From JBFMFR01 sp040752025 (GTDB lineage: Bacteria; Chloroflexota; Anaerolineae; Anaerolineales; UBA4823): a DNA stretch of 50,826 nt. Under the pieces are notes generated by a model. That model was not told the DNA's origin, did no database searches, and worked only from the letters and a program-made list of their open reading frames with translations. Made by a program: the position numbers and the translations under genes. Of the stretch, positions 42,446 through 49,661 are shown one piece after another; positions within the stretch are counted from its first letter, which is position 1; every line of letters begins with the position of its first letter. The stretch covers positions 1-50,826 of the forward strand of contig JBFMFR010000052.1 of assembly GCA_040752025.1 (NCBI GenBank), in the 5' to 3' direction.

Positions 42446-42657
42446 AGGATGCGCATTTGTACGGTGACGGTCTCGAAGCGCGCCGCCGGGGAGACATCCT
42501 GGCGGGTTTCGAGGCATTGGGCGATGGCCTGATGGACTTTCTTCAGGGCTTCGCCGCGGGTGCCGGCTTGTGAGATGACGCCGGGCAGGCTGGGACATTC
42601 GGCGATCCAGTAATAGATCTCGGGGTGAGTGTAGACGATAACTTGTTTAGTTTGCAT
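42442..42657 (-). CDS. HicB-like protein, no HicA partner
   Basis: 71 residues; GGAGG 7 nt before the ATG. HicB fold pattern: VIVYTHPEIYYWIAECPSLP, then GVISQAGTRGEALKKVHQAIAQCLE. This is the short form, consisting of the RNase H-like partial fold only, without a C-terminal DNA-binding domain. In HicAB pairs HicB neutralises the HicA RNase. No HicA-like frame lies within 200 bp on either side, so this is an orphan antitoxin-like protein of unknown function. Confidence 0.8.
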   Translation of the reverse strand: MQTKQVIVYTHPEIYYWIAECPSLPGVISQAGTRGEALKKVHQAIAQCLETRQDVSPAARFETVTVQMRIL

Positions 42658-42748
42658 GGCCGTTCCTCCGTGGCGGCCTCGCGGTTAGCGAGGCATTTAC
42701 ACATTTATATACGCAGAACGCGGAGAAAAGACGCGAGAAAATTGGAAA

Positions 42749-43318
42749 TTATTGGCTGGGAGCACCTGCATCTATGTTTTCGTTAGAGAGCGACTTGAGA
42801 TAAGCAAACAAGTCAGACAGGTTTTCTTCACTCATCTGCCAGCGAGGCATATCCAGACTGAGCGATTCGCCATCAGGATGTTGGCCTTCAATTACGGCCA
42901 TACGAAAAGTGTCAAGTGTATATTCACCATGTTCGTCGTTATGCTCACCTTCCTTTTCGTGATGCGATTCGTCGCTCAGGGCTGCATAGGTTATGGCTGG
43001 AGCATCCATGATCTGCATGTGCATCATCATGTGCCTGCCGCCACCGGCTTCTGGCCCATGGCAGGATGCGCATGTCAGGTAAGCGCCCATCATCATCCTG
43101 CCAAAATTTGGGCCGCCTCGATAAGTGATATTTGAGCCGCGTGCGCTGTTGCTCGTAAAGTAAATGCGTTCTCCGTTGGCGGCGTCAGGGGAAGCTTTCG
43201 GTGGCGGCTCGCCCGTTAGGGGGGAGAGCGCTGGATGAGCGATCCAGCCACAACTCGTGAAGATCAAAGCCAGCAAGATCAGTAGCGTCAATGTTGTGTA
43301 GATGTGCACCTTTTTCAT
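42749..43318 (-). CDS. c-type cytochrome lipoprotein, His/Met-rich
   Basis: 189 residues; GGAGG before the ATG. Lipoprotein signal ending LALIFTSC (Cys23), so anchored outside the membrane. Single haem site CASCH (C83, C86, H87); a likely distal Met is in MPRWQM. Between them lie unusual metal-ligand-rich stretches, GGGRHMMMHMQIM and DESHHEKEGEHNDEHGE, which resemble copper-binding sequences. The C-terminal helix SEENLSDLFAYLKSL is typical of class I cytochromes. It is encoded 49 nt after the copper ATPase on the same strand, so co-transcription and a copper-related electron-transfer role are likely inferences. Confidence 0.85.
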   Translation of the reverse strand: MKKVHIYTTLTLLILLALIFTSCGWIAHPALSPLTGEPPPKASPDAANGERIYFTSNSARGSNITYRGGPNFGRMMMGAYLTCASCHGPEAGGGRHMMMHMQIMDAPAITYAALSDESHHEKEGEHNDEHGEYTLDTFRMAVIEGQHPDGESLSLDMPRWQMSEENLSDLFAYLKSLSNENIDAGAPSQ

Positions 43319-43367
43319 ATGCCTCCGTATATATTCGAATCTCGAAGTATGATTACTGGTGTGTTAA

Positions 43368-45413
43368 TCATCCTACGCTGAATTTTATGCGGCCTAGTAG
43401 TTGAGCGTTGATCGCGACGATCACCGTGCTGAGCGACATCAGCAGTGCACCTACTGCCGGCGAGATGAGAAGCCCAAATGGCGCCAATGCTCCAGCCGCT
43501 AATGGCAAGGCGATCACGTTATAGCCTGCCGCCCAAAACAGGTTTTGGGTCATCTTCCTGTAACTGGCCTGGCTCAGTTCGATCACTTTGACTACGTCAA
43601 CTGGATCATTCTTCACCAGGATAATCCCTGCAGACTCAACAGCCACATCGGTTCCGCTGCCGATAGCAATGCCCACATTGGCACGCGTCAGAGCAGGCGC
43701 GTCATTCACGCCATCCCCAACCATAGCGACCAATTTGCCCTGGGCCTGCATTTGCATAACTTTCCGGTCTTTGTGCTGTGGCAAAACCTCGGCAAAGTAC
43801 TGATCGATGTTCAGTTCGGCGGCGACTGATGCAGCTACTGCCTGGCTGTCGCCGGTTAGCATTGCGACTTCAACGCCCATATGATGCAGGCGGTCCACGG
43901 TGGCTTTGCTCTGCGGGCGTACCTGGTCTGCCAGAGCAAAGGCGGCCAAAACCTGCTCCTCCTGAGCCAGAAAAACCAATGTCTGACCTCTGTGGCTGGC
44001 CTGTGCACAAAAACCACTCAGGGTTTCTGGCAATGTCAACTCCAATGTGTCAAGCAAGTGCGGGCTGCCCATAAAAACAACATTGCCATTTACATGAGCG
44101 CGCACGCCGCGCCCCTTCAAGGCTTCAAACCCGCTCGCTTCAGGTATGGAGAGATGGCGTGCTTCGGCGGCCTTTCGAATGCCCTGGGCGATCATGTGTT
44201 CGGAGTCGCCTTCAACCGCGGCTGCTAAAGATAGTGCCTGGTTTTCATCCCAGCCGTCGACGGTGGACAGACCTACAATGCCGAATTCGCCCCGAGTCAG
44301 TGTGCCGGTCTTATCAAAAATCACTACATCCAGTTGGCGAGCCTGTTCCATCGCCAGGCGATCACGGATCAAAGCCCCGTTTTGGGCGGCGATGGATGTC
44401 GTAATGGCCACTACCAGTGGAATCGCAAGGCCCAGAGCGTGCGGGCAGGCGATCACCAGTACGGTAGCCACGCGTTTGATTACCTCAACATCGAAGCCTT
44501 GTGCAACCGTCCAACCAACTGCAGTGACCAGCGCCACTGCCAATGCCGCATAGAACAGCCAGCCGGCAGCTCGATCGGCTAACACTTGAGTATTGGATTT
44601 GCTCGCCTGGGCTTCTTTCACCAGTCGCATGATGCCAGATAAAGTTGTATCTTCACCAACGGCCTGGATGCGCACTCGCAGACTGCCATCACTGTTGATT
44701 GTCCCAGCGATCACTTTATCGCCTGGGGATATGTCGACGGGTGTTGATTCGCCCGTAATCATGGCTTCGTTGATTTGAGAATCGCCCTGCTCAACTATAC
44801 CATCTGCCGGGATGCTCGCGCCAGGGCGCACCAATACCAGGTCACCTGCTCGCAGGCGGTTTGCCGGAATCGTCTCTGTCTCGCCATTCTCCAACAAACG
44901 CTCGGCCTCGTCTGGCATCAGTTTGGCCAACTCATCCAGGGAACGAGAAGCCTGGCGCACGCTGCGCATCTCGATCCAGTGCCCTAACAACATGACGTCA
45001 ATCAGCGTGGCTAGCTCCCAGAAAAAGCCCTGCCCCTGGAGCAGAGACATCGTCGCCATGCTGTAGCTAAATGAAACCAGGATTGCCAGTGTAATCAGCG
45101 TCATCATGCCCGGTTGGCGATTACGCAGTTCTGGAATGGCCATTTGGATGAACGGGATACCACCGATCAGGAACACTAACACAGCAAAAAATGGCGTGAT
45201 CCACTGGCTGCCGTAAAAGGCCGGCGCAACGAAGCCTAACCAACCCTGGATCGTAGAGCTATAGAGCAATACTGGTATCGATAGGACCAGGCAGATCCAA
45301 AAACGCCGGCGAAACAGGTTTTCATGGCCTGCGTGGTTGGTATGTTTGCTATGCCCCTTGTGCTCAATGTGTTTAGGATTGTATATTTTATTCTTAGAGT
45401 CAGATATGTTCAT
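43368..45413 (-). CDS. copB: CopB-type copper P-type ATPase
   Basis: 681 residues; GAGGA close to the ATG. His-rich N-terminus (HIEHKGHSKHTNHAGHEN) instead of a CxxC domain. Eight helices. The A-domain has GES (ITGESTPVD). The transport motif is CPH (residues 323-325 in IACPHALGLAIPL), which defines the CopB (Cu2+/Ag+ type) P1B-3 group rather than CPC CopA. Phosphorylation site D367 in FDKTGTLTRG; hinge GDGVNDAPAL. It exports copper from the cytosol with ATP. First gene of an operon with the cytochrome c; a stem-loop lies just before its ribosome binding site. Confidence 0.95.
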   Translation of the reverse strand: MNISDSKNKIYNPKHIEHKGHSKHTNHAGHENLFRRRFWICLVLSIPVLLYSSTIQGWLGFVAPAFYGSQWITPFFAVLVFLIGGIPFIQMAIPELRNRQPGMMTLITLAILVSFSYSMATMSLLQGQGFFWELATLIDVMLLGHWIEMRSVRQASRSLDELAKLMPDEAERLLENGETETIPANRLRAGDLVLVRPGASIPADGIVEQGDSQINEAMITGESTPVDISPGDKVIAGTINSDGSLRVRIQAVGEDTTLSGIMRLVKEAQASKSNTQVLADRAAGWLFYAALAVALVTAVGWTVAQGFDVEVIKRVATVLVIACPHALGLAIPLVVAITTSIAAQNGALIRDRLAMEQARQLDVVIFDKTGTLTRGEFGIVGLSTVDGWDENQALSLAAAVEGDSEHMIAQGIRKAAEARHLSIPEASGFEALKGRGVRAHVNGNVVFMGSPHLLDTLELTLPETLSGFCAQASHRGQTLVFLAQEEQVLAAFALADQVRPQSKATVDRLHHMGVEVAMLTGDSQAVAASVAAELNIDQYFAEVLPQHKDRKVMQMQAQGKLVAMVGDGVNDAPALTRANVGIAIGSGTDVAVESAGIILVKNDPVDVVKVIELSQASYRKMTQNLFWAAGYNVIALPLAAGALAPFGLLISPAVGALLMSLSTVIVAINAQLLGRIKFSVG

Positions 45414-45425
45414 AATTCCTCTTTC

Positions 45426-45458
45426 GAGCCGAAAATGGGAGATCAGTGAAGTCGGCTC
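45426..45458 (-). promoter_or_regulatory. Leader hairpin before copB
   Basis: GAGCCGA/TCGGCTC form a 7-bp stem around 19 nt. On the minus strand it ends 12 nt before the copB ATG, just ahead of the GAGGAATT ribosome binding site. It may modulate copB translation or be an operator for a metal regulator. Confidence 0.4.
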
Positions 45459-45699
45459 TTTTGGCCGCGCGACAACTCCTTTACTGGAACCATGGATAAC
45501 ATTGTGGTGATGAGAGGGCTATCGCTGAACAGTATCGCAGTCGTGAACAGCGCGGACCAATTTCTGGGTCGTTTACAGTGGGAGTTACTAAACTTACTAT
45601 CTGTATCACGATAATCTAAAAACAGCCTCATGTCTATAGATCGATGCACATGACCCGGGTATAAATCGAGGTATATCCTTGCAGATGTGCGTAAATTTC

Positions 45700-45727
45700 A
45701 AGGCCATCCCTGGGAAGAGATGGCCTT
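45700..45727 (-). terminator. Terminator after the secreted-protein gene
   Basis: AAGGCCATC and GATGGCCTT are perfectly complementary (9 bp) around a 10-nt loop, 44 nt downstream of the stop of the gene at 45772-46644. On the minus strand it is followed by GAAATTT. Confidence 0.65.
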
Positions 45728-45771
45728 GATGATAGATCACATGGCTATGCGTTCGTCTTCATTCTTGCCCA

Positions 45772-46644
45772 TTAGCAACCTGATGGCAGGCTAAGCGAAG
45801 GCGTCCAGAGTGTGCTGTCATAGAAGCAGAAATTTTCTACCTCGTTCACTTTACCTGTGAACCCGCCAACTGGCTTCAGGAGCAAGACTGAACTGGCGTT
45901 GGTATACGAAGCACTATCTTGGTCCACCCACAGCGCGGCGCCATAGGGCGAGGCGGCGCGCTTTACGATCAGCCCTTTCCCATTGGAGGGGTTGTGAATT
46001 GCAAACCATTCACCATTCCAATCGTCTACCCGGCAGCCGAAATCACACACGGTTGAATCCTCGACCAGAAAACTGCTGCCAGTCGCATCCGGATGCCAGA
46101 CCTGGGTGTACTCATTCATTGGACTCAGGCGCGGAATGTAGGGGCGGAAATCGTAATTTAACGGCATAGCTCGAAAGTCGAACTTGCGAGCCACGCGAAA
46201 ACGGTTTGCTGCTGGACCATGATCAAAGAACTTGTAGGTGCTCTCAACAGGGATACCAGCCGAGCCATAGCAGCCAGTCGAGGCGGAATTAACCTTTACC
46301 TGACTACCGCCTTTTGCGGCCCACGTGCCACTTGTGCCCCAGCCGACCAAAGACACGAATACAAAGGACGGCGTGCCTTCATCCTGGGAAACCCAACTGT
46401 TACCGAAATACTCCAGGTCACCCGGGCAGCCGCTTATCGCTGCCGTAGCAGTCAGGTCAGGCGATCCGTTCCAACGTAGATCGACGATCTCCTCTGGGTT
46501 GCTAGGGTCCCAGGCTACATCAAGTTGAGGGGTTGTGACGGTCCTTAGCGTGCTGTCGATGGTGGCTGCAAAAGCAGTGGATACTATTACAACGGATAGT
46601 AATGCTACTATCGTAATTATTCCCCCTATTTCTCTCCTAAACAT
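45772..46644 (-). CDS. Secreted protein of unknown function
   Basis: 290 residues; AGGAG 9 nt upstream. Sec signal peptide: RRE, then GIITIVALLSVVIVSTAFAA, with cleavage predicted after AFA. The mature part is rich in Trp, Ser, Gly and aromatic residues (VAWDPSNPEEIVDLRWNG, FFDHGPAANRFRVARKF, CRVDDWNGEWFAIHNPSNGK). It has several Cys, which suggests an extracellular beta-rich domain with disulfides. No enzyme motif recognised. It has an excellent promoter, a leader hairpin and its own terminator, so it is an independent unit. Base composition is AT-richer than the surrounding GC-rich genes. Confidence 0.75.
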   Translation of the reverse strand: MFRREIGGIITIVALLSVVIVSTAFAATIDSTLRTVTTPQLDVAWDPSNPEEIVDLRWNGSPDLTATAAISGCPGDLEYFGNSWVSQDEGTPSFVFVSLVGWGTSGTWAAKGGSQVKVNSASTGCYGSAGIPVESTYKFFDHGPAANRFRVARKFDFRAMPLNYDFRPYIPRLSPMNEYTQVWHPDATGSSFLVEDSTVCDFGCRVDDWNGEWFAIHNPSNGKGLIVKRAASPYGAALWVDQDSASYTNASSVLLLKPVGGFTGKVNEVENFCFYDSTLWTPSLSLPSGC

Positions 46645-46661
46645 TGGTTGTTACTCCTGAC

Positions 46662-46686
46662 GGGTTTTGCTTGGAAACAAAAACCC
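46662..46686 (-). promoter_or_regulatory. Leader hairpin of the secreted-protein gene
   Basis: GGGTTTT and AAAACCC pair (7 bp) around 11 nt, between the expected transcription start and the AGGAG ribosome binding site. It may stabilise the mRNA or regulate translation. Confidence 0.4.
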
Positions 46687-46710
46687 ACTAACAATATAGT
46701 AATTATCTAA

Positions 46711-46739
46711 ATAATAACACGACTACAAAGAATTGTCAA
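46711..46739 (-). promoter_or_regulatory. Strong promoter of the secreted-protein gene
   Basis: Minus strand TTGACA (46734-46739), exactly 17 nt, TATTAT (46711-46716). It gives a leader of about 60 nt to ATG 46644. Confidence 0.75.
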
Positions 46740-46793
46740 ATTTCCACATTATGGCCATTCACCGGTCACCTATCCTCAAAATGTATCTTCAGT

Positions 46794-46849
46794 TATATCC
46801 GGTGGATATACATCGATCTATTGATAAAAACCGACCGATTTGTTATGCT
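46794..46849 (+). promoter_or_regulatory. Promoter and palindrome of the IF-1/baeRF genes
   Basis: TTGATA (46821-46826), 17 nt, TATGCT (46844-46849). Immediately upstream is a perfect palindrome TATATCC-GGT-GGATATA (46794-46810), followed by CATCGATCTAT overlapping the first base of the -35. The palindrome lies where an activator or repressor would bind. The leader to the IF-1 gene is about 65-80 nt. Confidence 0.6.
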
Positions 46850-46918
46850 ATTTACAGGGCTACTTTTGTTTCGCTGACCTGAACAGAGGCAACGAAAATA
46901 GCCAAAATATTAACTTGA

Positions 46919-47230
46919 ATGGAGGTGAGGTCGATTAGGAAACGAGATGATAAGTTTGCTGTTGAGGGTGTCATTACAGATGCCTTCCCAGGGGGAAAGT
47001 TCAACGTCCGGTTGGACAATGGTCATGAGTTGATTGGCTATATCAGTGGAAAAATACGCAGATACAATATCCGCGTCTTGCTGGGCGACCGGGTGAAAGT
47101 GGAGCTTTCGCCCTATGATTTAAATCGCGGGCGTATCATCTATCGCTACAAGCGGAGAGATGTCCAGCGAGCGAAGGGATTCCGCGCTGGAAGCGCGCCC
47201 TCATTTGCTGGTAAAGAAGGTGTGGAGTAA
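46919..47230 (+). CDS. infA: Translation initiation factor IF-1 homologue
   Basis: S1/OB-fold protein: VEGVITDAFPGGKFNVRLDN, GHELIGYISGKIRR and NIRVLLGDRVKVELSPYDL, then NRGRIIYRYK, which is nearly the full IF-1 consensus. A 23-residue C-terminal tail after YRYK is extra. IF-1 binds the 30S A site during initiation. Start choice: the ATG at 46919 has no ribosome binding site, whereas GGAGG (46921-46925) lies 8 nt before an in-frame ATT at 46934 that would give a normal IF-1 N-terminus (RKRDDKFAVEG); GTG 46925 is a third option. It is not in a ribosomal-protein operon, so it may be a second copy used under special conditions. Confidence 0.88.
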   Translation: MEVRSIRKRDDKFAVEGVITDAFPGGKFNVRLDNGHELIGYISGKIRRYNIRVLLGDRVKVELSPYDLNRGRIIYRYKRRDVQRAKGFRAGSAPSFAGKEGVE

Positions 47231-47252
47231 GTATTGGGAGGAATGACGGTAA

Positions 47253-48419
47253 ATGGAAATCATTACAAGGGAAATTGTTAACGAGCTGTCGAAAGCCACA
47301 GGCCAGGCCCTGGTCTCAATTTATATGCCTACACACCGCCTCGGCCGGGAGATGCAGCAGGATCCGATCCGATTCCGGAACTTGCTCTCCGAAGCCGAAG
47401 AGCGGCTGGCGGAGCGTAGTTTTCGGAGGCCGGATATCGAGGCTTTGTTGAAGCCGGCGCACATGCTGAAGCTGGCCACCGGTTTCTGGATGCAGCAAAG
47501 CGATGGACTGGCGATATTCATCACACCAGATTTTATGAAGTATTTTCGCCTGCCAATTCGTTTCGAGAAACTGCTCGTCATTGCCAATCGCCTGCACCTG
47601 AAACCTCTGCTGCCTTTGCTCAGCAGAAACGGGCATTTTTATGTGCTGGCACTCAGCCAAAAACAGGTGCGCTTATTGGAGGGCAGCCTTTTCAGCGTGG
47701 ATGAAATCAACCTGGAGGGCGTGCCCACCAGCCTGCGCCAGGCGCTGTGGTTCGATGACCCTGAGAGACAGTTACAATACCATACGGGTACGGCTGCACC
47801 GGGCGCCCCGGGGATGCGGCCTTCCGTTTTTCACGGGCATGGTGCAGGCAGTGATGACGATAAGTCGGAACTCCTGCGCTATTTCCAACAAGTCGATCGA
47901 GGCCTGATGGAACTGCTTGGTGATGAACAAGCGCCATTGGTGCTGGCTGGCGTAGATTACCTGCTGCCCATTTACCGGGAGGCCAATCATTATCCCTATA
48001 TTGTTGAAGGGTCGATCCAGGGCAATCCTGACGAAACGAGCGCGGCAGATTTGCATCGAGAGGCCTGGGAACTGGTTGAACCGATCTTCCGTACAGGCCA
48101 GCGCCAGGCGCTGGCGCGCTACCGGGAATTGAGGGGCTCTGGGAGTGGTTTGGCTGACAACCGAGTGGAAACGATCGTCCCTGCGGCTCATTACGGGCGA
48201 GTGGATACTTTGTTCGTCACGCTGGATCGACAAATTTGGGGCAGCTTCGACGCCTCGAAGAATTCCCTGGAGCAACACGAGGCGTTCCAAGCAGGCGACC
48301 AGGATTTGTTGGACCTGGCTGCCATGCAAACTTTATATCATGGCGGAGCGGTGTTTGCCCTCAAGCCTGACCGTATGCCGGATGAGACCCCATTAGCAGC
48401 GATCTTGCGCTATGCGTGA
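47253..48419 (+). CDS. Bacterial eRF1-like (baeRF family 3) protein
   Basis: 388 residues; GGGAGGA 10 nt upstream. The N-terminus (GQALVSIYMPTHRLGREMQQ) followed by DPIRFRNLLSEAEERLAERS matches the bacterial archaeo-eukaryotic release-factor-like domain family 3. Later parts have LALSQKQVRLLEGSLFSVDE, LVLAGVDYLLPIYREANHYP, ETIVPAAHYGRVDTLFV and a C-terminal MQTLYHGGAVFALKPDRMP, the last resembling the eRF1/Pelota L7Ae-like third domain. These proteins are proposed from comparative analysis to act on ribosomes, like Vms1/Pelota; biochemical data are sparse. It follows infA by 22 nt and is probably in the same operon. Confidence 0.85.
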   Translation: MEIITREIVNELSKATGQALVSIYMPTHRLGREMQQDPIRFRNLLSEAEERLAERSFRRPDIEALLKPAHMLKLATGFWMQQSDGLAIFITPDFMKYFRLPIRFEKLLVIANRLHLKPLLPLLSRNGHFYVLALSQKQVRLLEGSLFSVDEINLEGVPTSLRQALWFDDPERQLQYHTGTAAPGAPGMRPSVFHGHGAGSDDDKSELLRYFQQVDRGLMELLGDEQAPLVLAGVDYLLPIYREANHYPYIVEGSIQGNPDETSAADLHREAWELVEPIFRTGQRQALARYRELRGSGSGLADNRVETIVPAAHYGRVDTLFVTLDRQIWGSFDASKNSLEQHEAFQAGDQDLLDLAAMQTLYHGGAVFALKPDRMPDETPLAAILRYA

Positions 48420-48451
48420 AAAATATAGACGAACATCGATAGGATGTGAGG

Positions 48452-48795
48452 ATGCCGTTATTGGTTAGCTACACCGAACAGGTATCGATCCTGGTTCATC
48501 TGAGTGCAGCAATGCTGCTCGGCGCCTTGATCGGCCTGGATCGAGAGGCGGCTAATAAGCCGGCTGGCCTGCGGACGCATATGCTGGTGGCTGGAGCGGC
48601 TGCCTTGCTGGCATCGCTGGGTGAACTGACGGTGAGGCAACTACGGCTTCGCTGCTTTTTGCCAGTGTAATCGGCATCAGTGTGGCGCTCTCTCAATGGA
48701 TTGTAGCAGTTGGAGCCACGGTTTTGATCCTGGTAGTGCTGCGGATTATCCCTTTTTTGGAGCGAATGGTCGAGCGTTTGAGATCAATTTTCTAA
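48452..48795 (+). pseudogene. mgtC: mgtC/sapB-family gene with internal deletion and frameshift
   Basis: The first 57 or so codons read as the MgtC N-terminus (LSAAMLLGALIGLDREAANK, PAGLRTHMLVAGAAALLASL). The frame then ends at a TAA. The family C-terminal helix pair continues in another frame from about 48630: EATTASLLFASVIGISVALS, QWIVAVGATVLILVVLRIIP, to a TAA at 48793-48795. The central part of the usual protein (the GAGxI segment) is missing. The normal protein is a small membrane protein linked to Mg2+ and acid stress. The gene is therefore inactivated. It sits between baeRF and the PRC-barrel gene. Confidence 0.75.
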
Positions 48796-48847
48796 ACACA
48801 CCAGATCGAAAGATCGTTTTCGTTGTATATGCTTAGGAGGAAATGAC

Positions 48848-49627
48848 ATGTTGCGAAGTTTGAAAGAGTTGTACGGGTATAACATCCTGGCACTGGATGG
48901 CGAGATCGGTAAGGTCCACGATTTTTACTTTGACGATGAAGAATGGACTGTGCGCTATCTGGTGGTTGATACAGGCCCCTGGATCTTTGGGAGAAAGGTG
49001 CTGGTGGCGCCTTTGGCGCTTGGACGGCCAGACTGGATCGGGCACAGGTTCCCGGTGAATCTGACGCGGGAACAGGTTGAAGACAGCCCAGACATCGACA
49101 CAGACCGGCCAGTGTCCAGGCAGCAGCAGCAGTATTTACACGAGTATTTCCACTGGCCAATGTACTGGAATCTTACCGGCGTGCCTCCCACGGCACCAGC
49201 GGTCTATCCGGCTGTGCATGACGAAGCCAGGAAGGCCCAAGCTGAGGCGGAACCAATCACCCAGGAAACGGATTCTCACCTCAGGCGAGCGAGGGAAGTG
49301 ATCGGTTATCAGGTTGAGGGTAGAGATGAACGGCTAGGGAAGGTGGGTGATTTTATCCTGGAGGATGAGGGCTGGATTCTGCGTTACCTGGTATTGGATA
49401 CAGATGCGTGGAACACAGATGCGTGGAACATGCAGGCGAAAAAGGTGCTGATCGCGCCGTTCTGGATCCAGTCTATTACATATGAGGATTCACAGGTACA
49501 GATCGATCTGACCCGGCAAATCATCATGGACAGCCCGGGCTTTGACCCGAAGACGACGATCAACCGGGAGTACGAAGAAGTGCTCTACGATTATCATGGC
49601 AGACCATATTATTGGATCAGAAGGTAA
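48848..49627 (+). CDS. Tandem PRC-barrel protein
   Basis: 259 residues; AGGAGG 7 nt upstream. Two PRC-barrel domains: residues about 1-80 (LYGYNILALDGEIGKVHDFY, WTVRYLVVDT, KVLVAPLALG) and about 150-240 (REVIGYQVEGRDERLGKVGD, WILRYLVLDTD, KVLIAPFWIQSITY). Each is followed by the VxLTREQVEDSP-type element. PRC barrels occur in RimM (ribosome maturation) and in photosynthetic reaction centre H subunits; stand-alone tandem copies are usually stress-associated with unknown function. The second barrel has an in-frame 15-bp duplication giving TDAWNTDAWN. Co-directional with baeRF and infA. Confidence 0.88.
   Translation: MLRSLKELYGYNILALDGEIGKVHDFYFDDEEWTVRYLVVDTGPWIFGRKVLVAPLALGRPDWIGHRFPVNLTREQVEDSPDIDTDRPVSRQQQQYLHEYFHWPMYWNLTGVPPTAPAVYPAVHDEARKAQAEAEPITQETDSHLRRAREVIGYQVEGRDERLGKVGDFILEDEGWILRYLVLDTDAWNTDAWNMQAKKVLIAPFWIQSITYEDSQVQIDLTRQIIMDSPGFDPKTTINREYEEVLYDYHGRPYYWIRR
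49400..49429. repeat. 15-bp perfect tandem duplication inside the PRC gene
   Basis: ACAGATGCGTGGAAC occurs twice without gap (49400-49414, 49415-49429), keeping frame and inserting TDAWN in the loop before the last strands of the second barrel. It is a candidate slippage locus. Confidence 0.9.
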
Positions 49628-49661
49628 GACGACGGGAAAAGGGGATTGCGCTGCAACTGGC

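Larger units (their letters stand above)
45414..45771. other. Gene-free region between copB and the secreted-protein gene
   Basis: 358 nt with no convincing gene; a 68-codon minus-strand frame at 45443-45649 lacks a ribosome binding site. It contains the copB leader hairpin, a terminator (45700-45727) and the sequence ATAGATCGATG (45636-45646), which recurs inverted at 46811-46821 on the other side of the next gene. It is AT-richer than the flanking core genes. Confidence 0.5.

Noticed and set aside
42310..42748. Search for a HicA toxin beside the HicB-like gene
   Set aside because: Neither side has a frame of 55-85 codons with the HicA dsRBD-like pattern. The short frame after the hicB stop is Pro/Ser-rich and not HicA-like.
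45443..45649. 68-codon minus-strand ORF upstream of copB
   Set aside because: No ribosome binding site at either candidate ATG, no recognised motif, and it overlaps the copB leader hairpin.
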